Below, piece after piece: positions 13,997 through 26,399 of a DNA stretch of 64,000 nt. A program made the translations under genes and the position numbers. The notes under the pieces were generated by a model. It saw nothing but the letters and a program-made list of their open reading frames with translations, was not told the DNA's origin and did no database searches. The stretch spans positions 26,893,463-26,957,462 of the forward strand of contig NC_058137.1 in NCBI RefSeq assembly GCF_011075055.1. The letters run 5' to 3'. Origin of the DNA: Mangifera indica (lineage: Eukaryota; Streptophyta; Magnoliopsida; Sapindales; Anacardiaceae). The stretch's first letter is position 1, and every line of letters begins with the position of its first letter.

Positions 13997-15535
13997 CTAA
14001 AAATGATGGTGAGCATGTTCTTCTGGGTAAAACTGAATTGCATTGATATTGGCAGTATGAATGATTCGCATGTTCTGCATATGACAAGCTTCCGGAACAG
14101 ATTTCGATCGAGCGTTCAATATACCCACACAGAAGAACCCTCTTTCATAATAAACATTCACAAACCTGCCTGCAACTACATAGTCTGCTCCATTGAACTG
14201 GAAGGTGAGCGATGGAAAAATCTCTGAAATTTGGGTTGTTCATATAACAAAGCTGAAATGGTGTCCCATGTTGATTCTTGGGTAATCTCACAGGATTATA
14301 AGCATTATAGTGATCCCTCAGTGTTGTCATCACCAATGCAAAAACATTAACCCCGCCTCCAGAATTCGCCATAAGTCTTATATATGGAGCTTCCGAGTCG
14401 ATGATGAAGGCAGGCCGTATGCAACGCTGAAGGTACCTGGAGGTAATTGAAGGCGAATATTTCCCACGCTGATATCGGAGACATCAAGGTAATATAAATA
14501 ACTACCTCAACAGTGACATAGTGTGTTGTTGGGATGTTTCCTTGGGGCAGATGAACGTCATTGCCAAATCTGAGTAGATGAGAATGCACATCAAAGGGAA
14601 AATATTGATCATAAGGAACAACACAATAGGAGAAGATTCCGTCGATGAAGACTAAGAGTTGGCTTGATAATGAAATCGGATCTAAGTTTAATCCAAATTC
14701 CCAGAAACTATGTTGTTCTCCATTCGTTCATACGGGGAAATTTTGGTTGTTATTCGAGCAGCCGACGAGAACAGTGAAGCCTTCTGTATTGCCTGCGGAA
14801 ATGTCGATTGAGTGGCCAATCAATACTATTAAAATACAATATATAATATTATAACGTAATCTGAAATAGAATTCTAATCCTAATCAATTAGAATTATATT
14901 GAATTTGATCAAATTAGAATCATATAGAATGAGATCAAAATATATTTTGTTTAACATTACCGTTTGTGCTGCTGAAAAGATGAAATGATTCCAGAGAAAC
15001 AAAGCCTTCCGTTGGGCCAATGCCGACGCCGGAATAGGTGACGCTGTAGACACATTCATCGTTGACGCAGTCGAACTGGCTGTCCTCGTCCTGGTAGTTA
15101 CAATGAGGGTTGTCGCAGGAGACTCTCTTGCAAGTAGAGGAAGCTCGGGGGTCGTAAATGGGGTTAACTTGGGGGAGGCAATGTATGCATGGTTGGCATT
15201 GCGTCCAAATGGTGCCACGGCCTGTGTCTACGCTTAAGTAGAGTGTTTGAACGGGATTTCCCACCAATATCTTCGCCACACAGAAGGTTTGCTGACGGTC
15301 TAGCAGGGAAAAATATTTCTCATCATCGATTGTTGCATTTGGAGAAGAACGCAATGCCATTAGTTCATCTTTCGCGTGGCTGATGTTCAACATGCTGTGC
15401 AAGGTTAGGCTGATACAAAGGGGATTCTTGGGAGTTCCTGATGCTGAATCCCTTTGAAGCTTCAAAACTGAGTGAAGAAAATATAAGTAGGCAAAGCAAT
15501 ACAACAGCTACTCGGAAGTACTGAATTTCTTCCAT
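13997..15535 (-). pseudogene. Nepenthesin-type aspartic protease (A1 family) pseudogene
   Basis: The start (15535) gives a good signal peptide (MEEIQYFRVAVVLLCLLIF) and then GFSIRNSQESPLY. This frame stops at about 15379, and the downstream domain continues in another frame (ELMALRSSPNATIDDEKYF), so a frameshift lies in the propeptide. The first catalytic motif is seen as SVDTGRGTIW, followed by the Cys-rich nepenthesin insert (WTQCQPCIHCLPQ). Exon 1 ends at 14961 and the second exon starts at about 14792. It carries a stop after NNNQNFPV and several frame changes. The second catalytic motif, normally DSG, reads IIDSEAPY. The C-terminal end is still readable (ERGFFCVGILNARS, then QNMRIIHTANINAIQFYPEE, stop at 13997). 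Intact relatives are secreted proteases. Confidence 0.85.
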
Positions 15536-16866
15536 TTTTGAACTGGATGGAATTGAGTCTTACACAATTACTTGTACTAATGGTGCTAACAATCTTTATC
15601 TCTGATTTATTTGTTAGAAAAAGATCAAACAGACTTATAACTAGAACACCTATTTGCAAAATCAATTACCTTCATTAATGTAATTAAACTAATATTTATA
15701 ATTAAAATAAAAATAAATCTTTAGAATCATACTTGTCTTATGAATAGTCAAATAATGTATCTACATGCAACTCTAACTCTTTAAACAATCCTTTTGGTTA
15801 AAGATGTTTCAGCTATAGGTACATTGTTAGCTTGTTATTTTTTGATTATTTTAGTCATTTTTTGGATAAATACTTTAAAGGGATAGACTTACATCTTGGG
15901 TTTTAGTTTGGGTTATTATAAGTTAAGCGAATTATTTTTTTTTAAATTTTATTAAGATAAAAATTTTAATAGATCTTCAAGAGAAGATGACACGAGTCCT
16001 CTTTGTGGAATAGACTATATCTTTTTTAAGTAGTTTATGCTGTTCATCTTGCTTAGTAGGGCGAGCTTAGATTGTTTTCAAATTTTCTTTTTAAGATCAT
16101 TATTTTTATTAATTTATACAAAACAAACAAAGGATAAGAAAAAGAGTCTCCTCCACCTCTTTAGAGACATCATATACTAGAATCTTTTGTAATCACTATC
16201 AAACTTTGTCAAAACATTTACGTAGAGATAAATAAATAAATAATACAATAATACAAGAAATATAAGAGTTTTTAATGTAATTCTATGTACTGTATTATTT
16301 ATTTATTTCTTATTTATATATAAAAAATCTCATATATTATCTCACATATAATTTCAACATATATTTTATAACAAAATTACTTTAAGTAATTTCGATTGTG
16401 ATGATTAAAGTCTATTTTTAATAAAATTCTATTTTATTTGCTTTATGTAGAAAAATTATGTCAACCATGATGATGACAACCTTTGTAGAAGTAATTTTGC
16501 CAAAAAAAAAAAAAAAACATTGGAAGGCCCTTGTACATCAAACCCACCTCACAGGCCCAATTTCTAATCTTTAAAGATTAGAACTTAGAAGAGCCAAAAA
16601 AGTAGGGCATGTACACTGTGATGAGACGAAAATAGCCTCACCAACCTGTTTCCCCATCAGTAAGAAAACCATCCGCTACTCTGGTTCGCATCCTATGGAG
16701 GGTATCTTTGTCATTACACGAAGTATTTTGTTTAAGCAAAGGCTGAATCCGTAATTTACGGAGAATTACATTTATATATGTTACTCTGAAAACTTAATAT
16801 AAAAAAAAAAAAAGGTTCAATTGATCTGTCTTTGTCAGTATCAAGGGGTTTTAGCTTAAACCCGTA
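15536..16866. other. Intergenic region
   Basis: AT-rich spacer between the divergent protease remnant and the ORRM2-like gene. It must hold the promoter of the latter, but I see no clear TATA box and no gene. Confidence 0.5.
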
Positions 16867-19662
16867 ATGGCTATGAGGGCGGTGGCTGCGCATCGCGGCT
16901 TGAGGCGGCTCTTCTCCACTTCTCCTTTTCCTTCTTTTAACCCTCCTCCGTCCGCCGCCGCGGCCTCTCAGCAACCGAAGGCCGAACCCAGCAGCAACCT
17001 TTTTGTCTCAGGTACCTTTCTTACTAGGCTCTTTTTTTTTTCCAATAACCGCCTTTATTCGTTTACATATTTACTTCTATTTGCCATTCTCAGTCATCAA
17101 TAATTAATTTATGTTATCTACAGATAAACTTTGTTATGTTGTTTGTCACAGTTATGTTTTTCTTATTTGTGCGGTAAAAGTTTTGATTTTTAATTTTTTT
17201 TCTGTTATTACATTGTTATAATTTTAGGTTCGGATTGTTAGAAACTTAACTTTTGCTGATTAAATTTAGAGAGGAAGAAAAGCATTTTAATTTATTGTGA
17301 AATCTATACTGAACATGGTTTCCCAAGTGAGGAAGTTTGTGTTGGGGTTTTGGTTTGACACAGTGTATGGTTTATATTCATTCAAACCTGAATCATCTGG
17401 GTCTGGATATTATGGCGATTTGACTGGATACAATCACACAATATCCATTAAATTGTTTGGTGGTCAGTTGTATTGTTTGTTTTGTATACATTGATTATAT
17501 TTTCTATCATGTAGAGGCTACTTCATATTCATACTGTGCAAATATCTAATAACCATTTATGGAGAGCTGGAAACAACATATTTTCATTAATTTAGCTTCT
17601 TCATTGCCCTACATGATTGTCAATAAATAGGGTAATCCTCATTACCTCTCCCACCCAGTAGCGAAAATACAGATATTATGAGTGTCAATGACATTAAATC
17701 TTTTATCATTATTATAATATTTTTTTTAAATAGAAAACAAAAGAGAACTATATTAATGAGGGTAATAGGGAGAACAAGAATGGATCAGAAATCCACTAAT
17801 GTTAGATCTCTCCTAAGTCTGTCCAAAAGAACCACAAATATGCTTTTTTCTGCACATAATAAAAAAAATCCCCAAAATTATCCCCTAAGTGCTTATTTCT
17901 CCGATATTCTGTGTATGATAATATTTATATCAAGTTTTAATATATATTACATCTGACCAGTGATGATTGGTCCAGCTTCCTTTGTGTTATGATTATGAGA
18001 TCTTACATCAACTTCCTTTTCAGGACTTAGTAAGCGCACAACTACTGAAGGACTCAAGGAAGCCTTTTCTCAGTTTGGTGAAGTGGTTCAAGGTTTGTTT
18101 TTCTTCTGTAAAGTTATCTAAATCATACCTTAATGCATTGTAGACTACTACTATTATCCCTTTCTTCTATTCACAGCTAGGGTAGTGACTGATCGAGTGT
18201 CTGGATATTCCAAGGGCTTTGGTTTTGTAAGATATGCAACCTTGGAGGATGCTGCAAAAGGTATAGAAGGCATGGATGGCAAGGTGAGTTGACAAGACAC
18301 CACATTTATATTGTTGAACACTATACTAATGTTCGTATAGCTGACTCAAAGTGCTGTGGAGCATGCTCTGCTCAGCTCTGTTTCTTATTTATTATAATTT
18401 TTTTCCCCAAAAATGCTCAAGTCAGCTGTACTGTTGAATATATCTTGAAATATACTTGGTAGGGTAGGAAGGTCCAAAGCCCATCAATTGCGGTGTAATC
18501 ATGGTCAATGTAATGCTCACTCATTATGGTTAACTATAAGTTTTAGACAGAAACACATGATATGTTAGATGAATTTGGATAGTGGTAATGCCACAGTGGC
18601 TGGAATGTATAAGATACTGCCAAGAGTAAAAAGTTGTGTATGATTTAAGGTTGCCATTCCTCATTTTCAAAAATCTTCCATACCTTTCTTTCCATTTTCA
18701 CCCAGAAAAAATGTGTCCTTCAAATAAAATATCTGATTCTGTGCCTGGGCGCACGGCATCAGTAGGAAGTGAAAATTCTGAACCTCAAGTTAGCAAAGTG
18801 AGAGTACAACTTTCACAATTCCCTATTGGGGAAAAAAAAAAAAGAAAATGAAATCATATTAAAGTGACAGGTGGCTCATAATTTCTCAATTTTCTTGCAG
18901 AATGTTTGTTTAAAACCTGTACCGATATGCAAAGATTAATTCACTCCATCCTTGTTAGGCACCTTTTTATTTTCTTCTATCACTGTTTAATGTCCATTTT
19001 TGTCAATCTGTTCATTTTATAATATGTTGATCCCATGCTGTTATGGTAACACATATGGATAGTCTTTGATTCTTGAAATATGTTAGGCAAGGGGAAGAAA
19101 GTGATTAATGTTATAGAGACCATTTCGTTGTCTTCCTATTCCTTTTCACTTCTGAATATTCGCATGGATCCTCTGATTAATATTTTGAATATCATCAAAT
19201 ATTTTTTTCTGAGGGCTGATCAGGGTTCTTATTCAAGCAAATATAATGATGTTGTGACTTACCCAAAAAAAAAATATATGTATATAATGATGTTGTGTCA
19301 TCTTGTACAGGCTAGCTGTACTCTTATTGAAAATGCTTTTTTTTCTTAAGCTTATTTTTACTTTACGTTATCTACTTTCGATAATATAAATACCTAGTTT
19401 TCTGATTTCAGTAATATCGTTATATCCTTAAGCCAAAAAATAAAATTAATGCAGTTGATTAGCTCATTGTTGATGTTGAAGTTGTTTTTCTTATTTACAA
19501 TTGTTTCTGGGAAATGATTTCTCTCTCTGTCTTTTGTAGTTTTTGGATGGGTGGGTTATATTTGCAGAATATGCAAGACCTAGAGCACCACCAACGCCTT
19601 CCTCTGACAATATGTCTTCTCAATATGGCCACAACATGTCTTCCCCAAATGGCCGACAGTGA
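16867..19662 (+). CDS. ORRM2: Organelle RRM protein, ORRM2-like (4 exons)
   Basis: Exons 16867-17011, 18024-18092, 18177-18283 and 19540-19662 splice in phase to 147 residues. The first about 40 residues are rich in Arg, Ser and Ala with almost no acidic residues (MAMRAVAAHRGLRRLFSTSP), as in a mitochondrial presequence. One RRM follows: RNP2 is LFVSGL (45-50) and RNP1 is KGFGFVRY (84-91). The short tail is Pro/Ser/Asn-rich (RPRAPPTPSSDNMSSQYG). Length and sequence match the small organelle RRM proteins that act as C-to-U RNA editing factors; the closest one I recall is ORRM2 of Arabidopsis, from memory. The duplicated block of the terpene synthase array starts at the end of its exon 3, and exon 4 recurs at 50919-51041. 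Confidence 0.9.
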
Positions 19663-20986
19663 CTTATACATTCACAAAACAAGCTGGTAATCCTTTACAC
19701 TGGCCTTCGTCAGTGAGCTCTATTTATGAATGGTTTTCTGATTTCTGTTGGTTGGCCTTCTATCGATGGAAACCATGCACTTTGGGGGAACATCAGCTTA
19801 ATAAGTGAACTGTGTAATGAATTCAGAAATATATTGATTTGAACTCATCCATGTTGTCATTGTTAAGGATAAGACTCTCCTAATTTGTTATAATTTTATT
19901 GCACTGTAACTTGCCCTCACCAAACTGATCTGAAAACTAGCTATGCATAATGGATGGATTTATATATGGATCATTTAAGATGAAAAGTGTATTATCTAGG
20001 AAAAGAAAAATCTAGAGTGATGTTTTTATGATGAATGTGGGGAAACTTTTGAGATGAAGGTAGAGCCAAATAGCATCTGTGTTAGTGTTAGATATAGTCC
20101 AAAAAAGAGAAAAAGGAAAATTGATATGCTGATTAGCAAACAATGGTGAATCCTGAAGAAAGAGGACCACAGAAGCATTCCTTATGTTCCCATCAGTCAA
20201 CTTCTTGAAAATCAATTTCTTCTTCAGCAGCACCATCAGAATTGATTCATTCAGTTGTAGTTATGTCCACGCCACGACATGTTCAGATGAGTAGACACTG
20301 CATATTTATTGCATATTTTCCAGGTGGGTCTGGAACCACCAAAATCATGGACAAATTCTCTGTATACCAGATGCCTTGCCATGGAAGCTACTCAACAATT
20401 CTTAACTCCGAAAGTAACTCAACACTGGATATTTTAGTGCCATCACATATATCAAGGCAAACAAATTGTTATGATAAAAAAATAAAAATCGTTTTTCAGC
20501 AGCTTAGTAGCTCACATTTGGCCTTTGATTGGTTGTTTTCTTGATAAGTCGGTAGAATTTTCCAGAGAAAAACGCATCTGTCAACAGATTCTCGCTTGGT
20601 GGTGGGGACAAATTTATTATTGCCTGCCGTTTTAAGAAAAGATTTGCAGTATTCTCTCAACCACCTTTATTTTACTGGCTTTGAAAATGAGTTTTTTTTT
20701 TTTTTTGTCAAGAGAAAGATACTTGTAAAGTTGTATTATAAATTTATGTTACAAGTTAAATTGATATTTGATATTATTTTTATACAAGTTAAAATTTATT
20801 TCTAATTATTAAAACAATTCTCAGTACTATAAATATATTATACATGATGAGTATAATGAATATAAATAAATTGTTATGTTATCTTATGGAAAAAAAAATC
20901 AATAAGCCAAATTTAATATTTTCTATATTATAATTGAATTGTGTGGGCCAAACTGAGTTTGTCGAGAAAAAATGAGATAACTGTAA
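19663..20986. other. 3' flank of ORRM2-like gene; block missing from unit 3
   Basis: The first 220 bases are the 3' end of the ORRM2-like gene and are kept in unit 3. The next about 1 kb (19885-20885) is absent there. It contains no gene that I recognise; open frames on both strands at 20012-20544 are short and match nothing I know. The piece from about 20724 onward recurs at the left edge of unit 2 (33557). Confidence 0.55.
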
Positions 20987-21469
20987 GGGTGCGTTTGGTT
21001 AAGGGTTTTTAAGATTACTTTGGTAATCTATCTTTTATTCTCTTGTTTGGTTTGTCAGTAATAAAAGATTACAGTAATCTTCTATTACCAATGCTAACGT
21101 GACAGGTAATATAGGTGGTAATCTGATTACCATCTTCACCTTAGGTATTTGAAGATTACTGGGGTAATCTTCAGTTTATTATAGAAAAATTATTATTTAT
21201 TAATTTTTTGAGATAAAAATAAATTTATTTTTAATTAATATGACAAATAATATAAAAAAATATTTAAAAATAATTATATTCAAGGGCATTTAAGTAAAAT
21301 AATTTATTAGTAATCTTTTATTACCTTTAACCAAACACAATAATTATTTATACCTATCAAATTTTATCAAACATAGTAATCATTTATACCTAGTAATCTT
21401 TTAAGTAATTTATCTTCAAGGTAATCTTTCTATTTTAGTAATCAAACATTACCTAAACCAAACACCCCC
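20987..21469. mobile_element. Tourist/Harbinger-like MITE, 483 bp, TAA target duplication
   Basis: The element is flanked by TAA at 20984-20986 and 21470-21472. Its ends are inverted: left GGGTGCGTTTGGTTAAGG, right complement GGGGGTGTTTGGTTTAGG. The interior is rich in GGTAATCTT and its complement and has no coding capacity. The equivalent place in unit 3 (51374-51376) has a single TAA and no insert. TIR sequence, TAA duplication and size fit a PIF/Harbinger-derived MITE. Confidence 0.85.
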
Positions 21470-21472
21470 TAA

Positions 21473-22820
21473 GATTGACTTTATATAATTAATTTATCAC
21501 ACAAATAAAATTTTGTATTAGCAGTATACACAAAACTTACGGTTGAAAATTCTTTAAAATTAAAAACAAATTAAATTTCCACGTCACATGTAAACATAAG
21601 AAATAATTATTCAATTTCATGAAATAGAGATTTACATTTAAAATATTGATATGATTTTATATAATTCCTTAAAAAAAAATTGTTTGAAAGTTGAATAAAT
21701 GACTATTTCCCATCTAAGTTTTAATGTTAAAATAAATACACATATATGAGGTTTGAAAAATTTAAAATCTTACCTATAAATTAACTTACGTTAAAATTTT
21801 ATGTTACAGGTAAAAATAAAATTATTGTTTTATCAATGATATTAAAAATATAGAAATTTCATTAAGTTTTTTTCTTAAAATTTTAAAAACTAACAATTTT
21901 ATCTCTATTTAAATTTTTTAATTTTAAAAAGTAACATTTTCCTCCCTCAAAACTTAGGGTTTATTTTTTACCCTCTTCGACTATCATATCTACCCATTGA
22001 CGACATTTCTTTTGCTTGAGGACACACTGATCATCATCTCTCACCCTGTCTATTGTGCGACAAAGATGCGTCTTTGTTAATTTCAAGCGAATTGATGAAA
22101 ATGTGTTGATTTGGATGAGTTGACGAAGCCTCCTCACTTTGTTGATTCTAAACACTTTTTCTCACGTTGGAGAGATGGTGGTTGGTATGTGAGTTAAAAC
22201 ATCGTTACTAATGGGTAGAGTAAAGTTATTAGTTTTTAAAACTTAAGGAGTAAAATTAATAAAATTTATATTTTTATAATATTATTGATAAAATAAAGAT
22301 TTTATCTTTATCTTTAATAAAAAATTTTAATAAAAATTAACTTATTGGTGTAACTTTGAATTTTTCAAATCTTATAAATGTTTATTTATATTGGCATTAA
22401 AATTGAGATGAAAGATAGTCCTGTGGCCTTTTGTTTGCAATTAAGAGATCTTAACGATAACATTAGGGCTTGTTAATTTAAAAATTAAGTTCTATTGACA
22501 ATTGACTAATAATTAATGAGACTTTTCAAATAACTAAAAGGTCAACTAGATATATCCTTAAATATTAATTATAACGCCGGCCCAGCAATGGGACTACCAC
22601 AAATATTTGAGATTTTTTTTTTTAATGTTGAAAAAATGGCATAAAAAATTATGATTTTGAAAAAGGTGAATCTCCAGTGGAAACACAAGTAGAGTAAAAC
22701 TTGAGTATCCTAGCTGTCAATTGGACCACTGGGCCCACAGTCAAATCGGCCCATTTGAGTATCCTAATTTTGTAATAATTCCGAAAATTCAGGGCAAATC
22801 TTATCCACTACTTCTACCTC
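21473..22820. other. AT-rich upstream region of the small gene
   Basis: Non-coding DNA shared with unit 3 (51377-52659). Part (about 22480-22820) is also shared with unit 2 (34340-34720). No gene is visible. A stretch near 21960-22150 has an open frame on the minus strand in both copies but no recognisable domain. Confidence 0.5.
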
Positions 22821-22827
22821 TATAAAT
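22821..22827 (+). promoter_or_regulatory. TATA box of small gene, unit 1
   Basis: TATAAAT lies about 112 bases upstream of the ATG at 22939 in CTCTATAAATGA. The same element is kept in unit 3. Confidence 0.6.
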
Positions 22828-22938
22828 GATAAATAAAATCCAGGTAACTGCCACTTATCGTCCACACGACTACAACAATGGAGAACTGAGAAATTTCTCT
22901 TCACTTGTTATTTCTCACCACGTGCGGCAGTTGTAAAC

Positions 22939-23615
22939 ATGAGGTTCTTGTTGGAGCTAGTGTCGTGTTGTGGATTACCCGAGGCAGAAGGCGCCAGTCC
23001 CGTGGCGAAGCTAGTCGAGCCGAGAGAGGAGGAAACGAGGTCGTTGATGCGCCGGAGCTACCAGCGTAAGAGACGCGGCCGATCTGGAGGTTCATCGACG
23101 GAGGAATGGAGGCCGTCGTTGTGTTCAATTTCTGAAGATTTTGTGATGGACAGGACCAAAAGTGAAAGAGAGAGAAGCTGCAAAAGGAAGAACGGTGGAT
23201 CGCTGCGAGACAAAGCTCGCTTTCGTAGCTGTAGCCGAGATTTCGGGTAAATTGTTCATCATCCAATATTTCCATTGGATAAACAAGTTAAAACGATGTC
23301 GTAGCCTATGAATTGATAACTGTTAATTGTTTTGTGATGTGATTCGATCATTTGTTTATAATTGGATTAAAAAGCACTTTAAAATATATGTTGAGTGTTA
23401 GCAGGACACGGATTTGTACGGGATTGAGTTTTGAGCTCTTTAAATTGAATGCTTAAGAACGAATAGGATTGTGTAGTAGAAATAATCTTTTCTTGATAAT
23501 TTTCTAATTTGTGGTTCTTCATTTGATTGATTTATTCATTTTTATGTGCAATTGCAGGCAAAATTCAGGGCCATCCATCATTCCAGCATTCTCTGCAACC
23601 CCGTTCATGTTCTGA
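22939..23615 (+). CDS. Small plant-specific basic protein, unit 1 (2 exons)
   Basis: Exon 1 (22939-23246) and exon 2 (23558-23615) join in frame to 121 residues. The start MRFLLELVSCCG, an Arg/Lys/Ser-rich middle (RRSYQRKRRGRSGG), the block EWRPSLCSISED and the short end PSIIPAFSATPFMF resemble a small plant protein family of unknown role that I know only by its PSL-SISED and PAFSPTPF-F blocks. There is no signal peptide or membrane segment. The basic, serine-rich sequence looks largely disordered. It is convergent with the sesquiterpene synthase gene, with 450 bases between stop codons, and has been copied together with it. No function is assigned. Confidence 0.8.
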
Positions 23616-24062
23616 TGGCTGGAAAATTACCATTTAGGACAATAAGTTCTGTAAATTATTATTATTTTGTGTTCTTCAAATAGAGCGATCTCTTAATTGA
23701 ATCAAGAGTGTAATTTCTATTAGAAGTTTAGTTCTTCACCCAGTTAAATTGTAAATTGTTCCTCTTATGTATATATTTATTTTATATTACTATTCTCAAA
23801 CAATATATTATGCTATTAAGGCTAAATAATTAGGAAGTCATGAAGACTGACTAAGAGAAATTGTTATAAAAAATAATAAAAGAGATTGGATATAGAATTA
23901 CATGTTCAGTATGAGGTGCTCATGATGGTAATTTCTTTTGGAGAAGAGGAATTCATCCAATGATTGGTGAATCAAATTACTCAAAACACAGCATAATTGC
24001 TTACTGGTAAAACACAGTAGATTGGCACACAGCATAATTGACGAATTTATACTACTGAACTT

Positions 24063-26285
24063 TCAGAGCTGTACGGGGTCTCTGAGCAATGAAGCAACAT
24101 GGTCTTTGGTCAAATAAGAATTGGTGTAGCTGTCATTGTCTTTGTAAAGAAGGTCTATTACACGTGAAAAATTAAGAATACGATCAAGCAGAGGCACTGG
24201 AGCAGCAGTTGGTTTAAGGAAAGCTTCATTTATATCTTTCCATGCATTTGCAATTTGCTCACGAAACACTTTAATCGTCTCTTCTTCTGAAACACCATGT
24301 TCCTTCATGTGACATTCAATTGCTGAGGCAACATGTCCTCTCTTTTGCTCATGCTATACGATTTAACAAAAACTTACACACTTATATATTGGTCATATTT
24401 CTGACTTAATTAATGAATTTAGTTCAGCACATACCTTGTGTCCAACTATGTCATCCATGAGTCTACAAATTATTGAGGCAGCCTTCAAAACCTTAGGGTA
24501 GCTGAATAGCCATTCAAAGGCTTCTTTGGTTGCAACATCTCCCATTTCTACGAAAGATGTTGTGGGTAACAATTGGTACGCACTGGTAACCAATGCTACA
24601 CTCATGTACTCATCCAGTGTTGGAAAATAATTTTCATGACACCATTTAGCTTCAGTGTGATAATTTCTAACTATACTCTTCATCTGTCAAACCAAAATAC
24701 AATTTAACATCATTAGTATGTATTAGGTACTAAGAATCTTATTTTTGTTTTAAACTACAATAATTGAAGTTTTGAAATAAAAAGATTCACCGCCTCTTTT
24801 GCAAAATCAAGACGGTATAATTTTTTTTGATTTGTCATTTCTGATTCAATTTCATTGTAAATATCAAGGAGGGCTTTATAACATAGTTTCATGTAGTCAG
24901 GTAATTGATCTATGACACTCATATCCCACCTGAAAAAAGAAAAGATAATAATAAATTTTCGGTTACAGAAGACAAAAGATCATTGAGAGTATGAAAAATA
25001 TTACCTCTCAATTGCTGAGGTCAATAGCTCAAGTTCATCAATGGTACCATACACATCATAGATGTCATCGATAATGGAAGTAATGGAGATTACTTTGGTT
25101 AAAAGTCTTCTACCCTTTAAATATTCTGGCTCAAAATACACTCCCAATATCCAGAAGTAACACTCAACAATTCTGTCTCTTGCAAAAGGTAGCTTCTGCG
25201 CGAAGTTTAAATCCTTCCACCACCTAATCACAACGTTATTAGAATGATAAAATGCATGAAATAAATCATATGGTTAATTTTATAATAACTTACTTAGTAA
25301 TTACACTGAGTTCCTTCTGATGCAACTTCTGTAGTATGTTAAAATCTAACTTTGCAAAAGTTAATATAACTTCATTGTGGGAAGCTTCTTCGTGATAGAT
25401 GTTCATGTAATATCTTGCCTCCAGCCTAGGTAAGCTCTTGCGAAGAGGTCGAGTTAAGGCATGCTTAATTTGCCCTGCAAGATGAGAGCTGGGTTGAGTT
25501 GCTACCCAGGACTCAAGCTGATTCGTAGTGAAAGCAAGGGCTTCATCCAGTATCGTTTCTCCATGAATTCTGAGATGTGAGGCTTCGTAAAAGCTAAACA
25601 TTCCTCGAACATCTTCTGTAAGAGATGCCTTAAAACTCCCATTATTGTCCTTGAACTTGTTGAACACATCTGCTCATTCACCCACAGCCCAACACATCTA
25701 AATAACATACTATTCAAAGAAATTTAAAAAAAAAAAAAAAGCTGAGAAAGAACTTATAAAATATACCGCATGGGATTTTATAGCCATGTTGTCTAAGCAA
25801 TCGAAATCTAAGAGAGATGGAGTATAACTCATCAGTGCCATCTCCCAAGTCAGTTTCATTGTGAGCCTTATAGACTTCTTCTATGATTTCCCTGATCTCA
25901 CTTTCAAAATGATAAGACACCCCTAAGCGTTGGATTGCATTAACCAACTCAAGTTTTTGCTCAGGCTTATTTGCGTCATCCCTTAGCATGCTTATAATTT
26001 CCTCCTTCAGCTTCAGCAGTTCTGCGTTATCATCAGTATCCTGAACAAGCAAAATAGATTGGTGAGAAGATATGTAGGACATAATTCTTATATTTTGATT
26101 AGTTAAGCAGCTTATCACTCCAGTTTGCAAATTAGAAGAAACAATTAATTTACCACAGAATCACTAGCATATGAGAGAAAATGATGCCCCCAAATGCTAG
26201 GATGATAATCTGCCGATCGACGTTTAGTTTCTTGCTTGGCATTATTTTCTACCGAAGAAGGAACGGCTGAAGGTTGAAGAGACAT
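24063..26285 (-). CDS. TPS: Sesquiterpene synthase (TPS-a type), unit 1, intact
   Basis: Seven exons on the minus strand, the standard TPS-a structure: 26285-26154, 26040-25767, 25669-25294, 25223-25005, 24929-24791, 24683-24435, 24353-24063. Phases agree and the product is 559 residues. There is no transit peptide before RRX8W (R22, R23, W32), so the enzyme should be cytosolic and use farnesyl diphosphate. The RDR motif is at 276-278, the Mg-binding DDIYD at 313-317 and the second metal motif DDIVGHKHE at 457-465 (Gly at the Ser/Thr position, a common variant). The N-terminal alpha-barrel and the C-terminal alpha-helical domain are both complete. The product (for example a germacrene, cadinene or caryophyllene type) cannot be told from sequence. 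The copy in unit 3 is nearly the same protein. Confidence 0.93.
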
Positions 26286-26388
26286 TATAATTTATTTCAA
26301 GAAAAAAAAAAAGGATAAATGGCGTAGAATGCTTAATATAGCTTTGTTTCAAGAGATGGTGTGAGTTTACAGAGTCTCCAAAATGATG

Positions 26389-26398
26389 CTATATATAG
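26389..26398 (-). promoter_or_regulatory. TATA box of sesquiterpene synthase, unit 1
   Basis: CTATATATAG, about 105 bases upstream of the ATG at 26285. The same motif stands at the same distance in unit 2 (43391) and, with one change, in unit 3 (56224). Confidence 0.7.
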
Positions 26399-26399
26399 A

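Noticed and set aside
18636..18851. Open frame repeated at 50029-50241 that could be an extra exon
   Set aside because: It lies in intron 3 of the ORRM2-like gene, is not needed for the reading frame, and its conservation follows from the recent duplication.
20012..20544. Open frames on both strands downstream of the ORRM2-like gene, considered as a lost gene
   Set aside because: No domain or splice pattern could be recognised, and the block is absent from unit 3, so I left it as unexplained flank.
22901..23275. 124-codon minus-strand frame opposite the small gene, also in unit 3
   Set aside because: It is the antisense shadow of exon 1; the plus-strand frame has proper splicing and resembles a known plant family.
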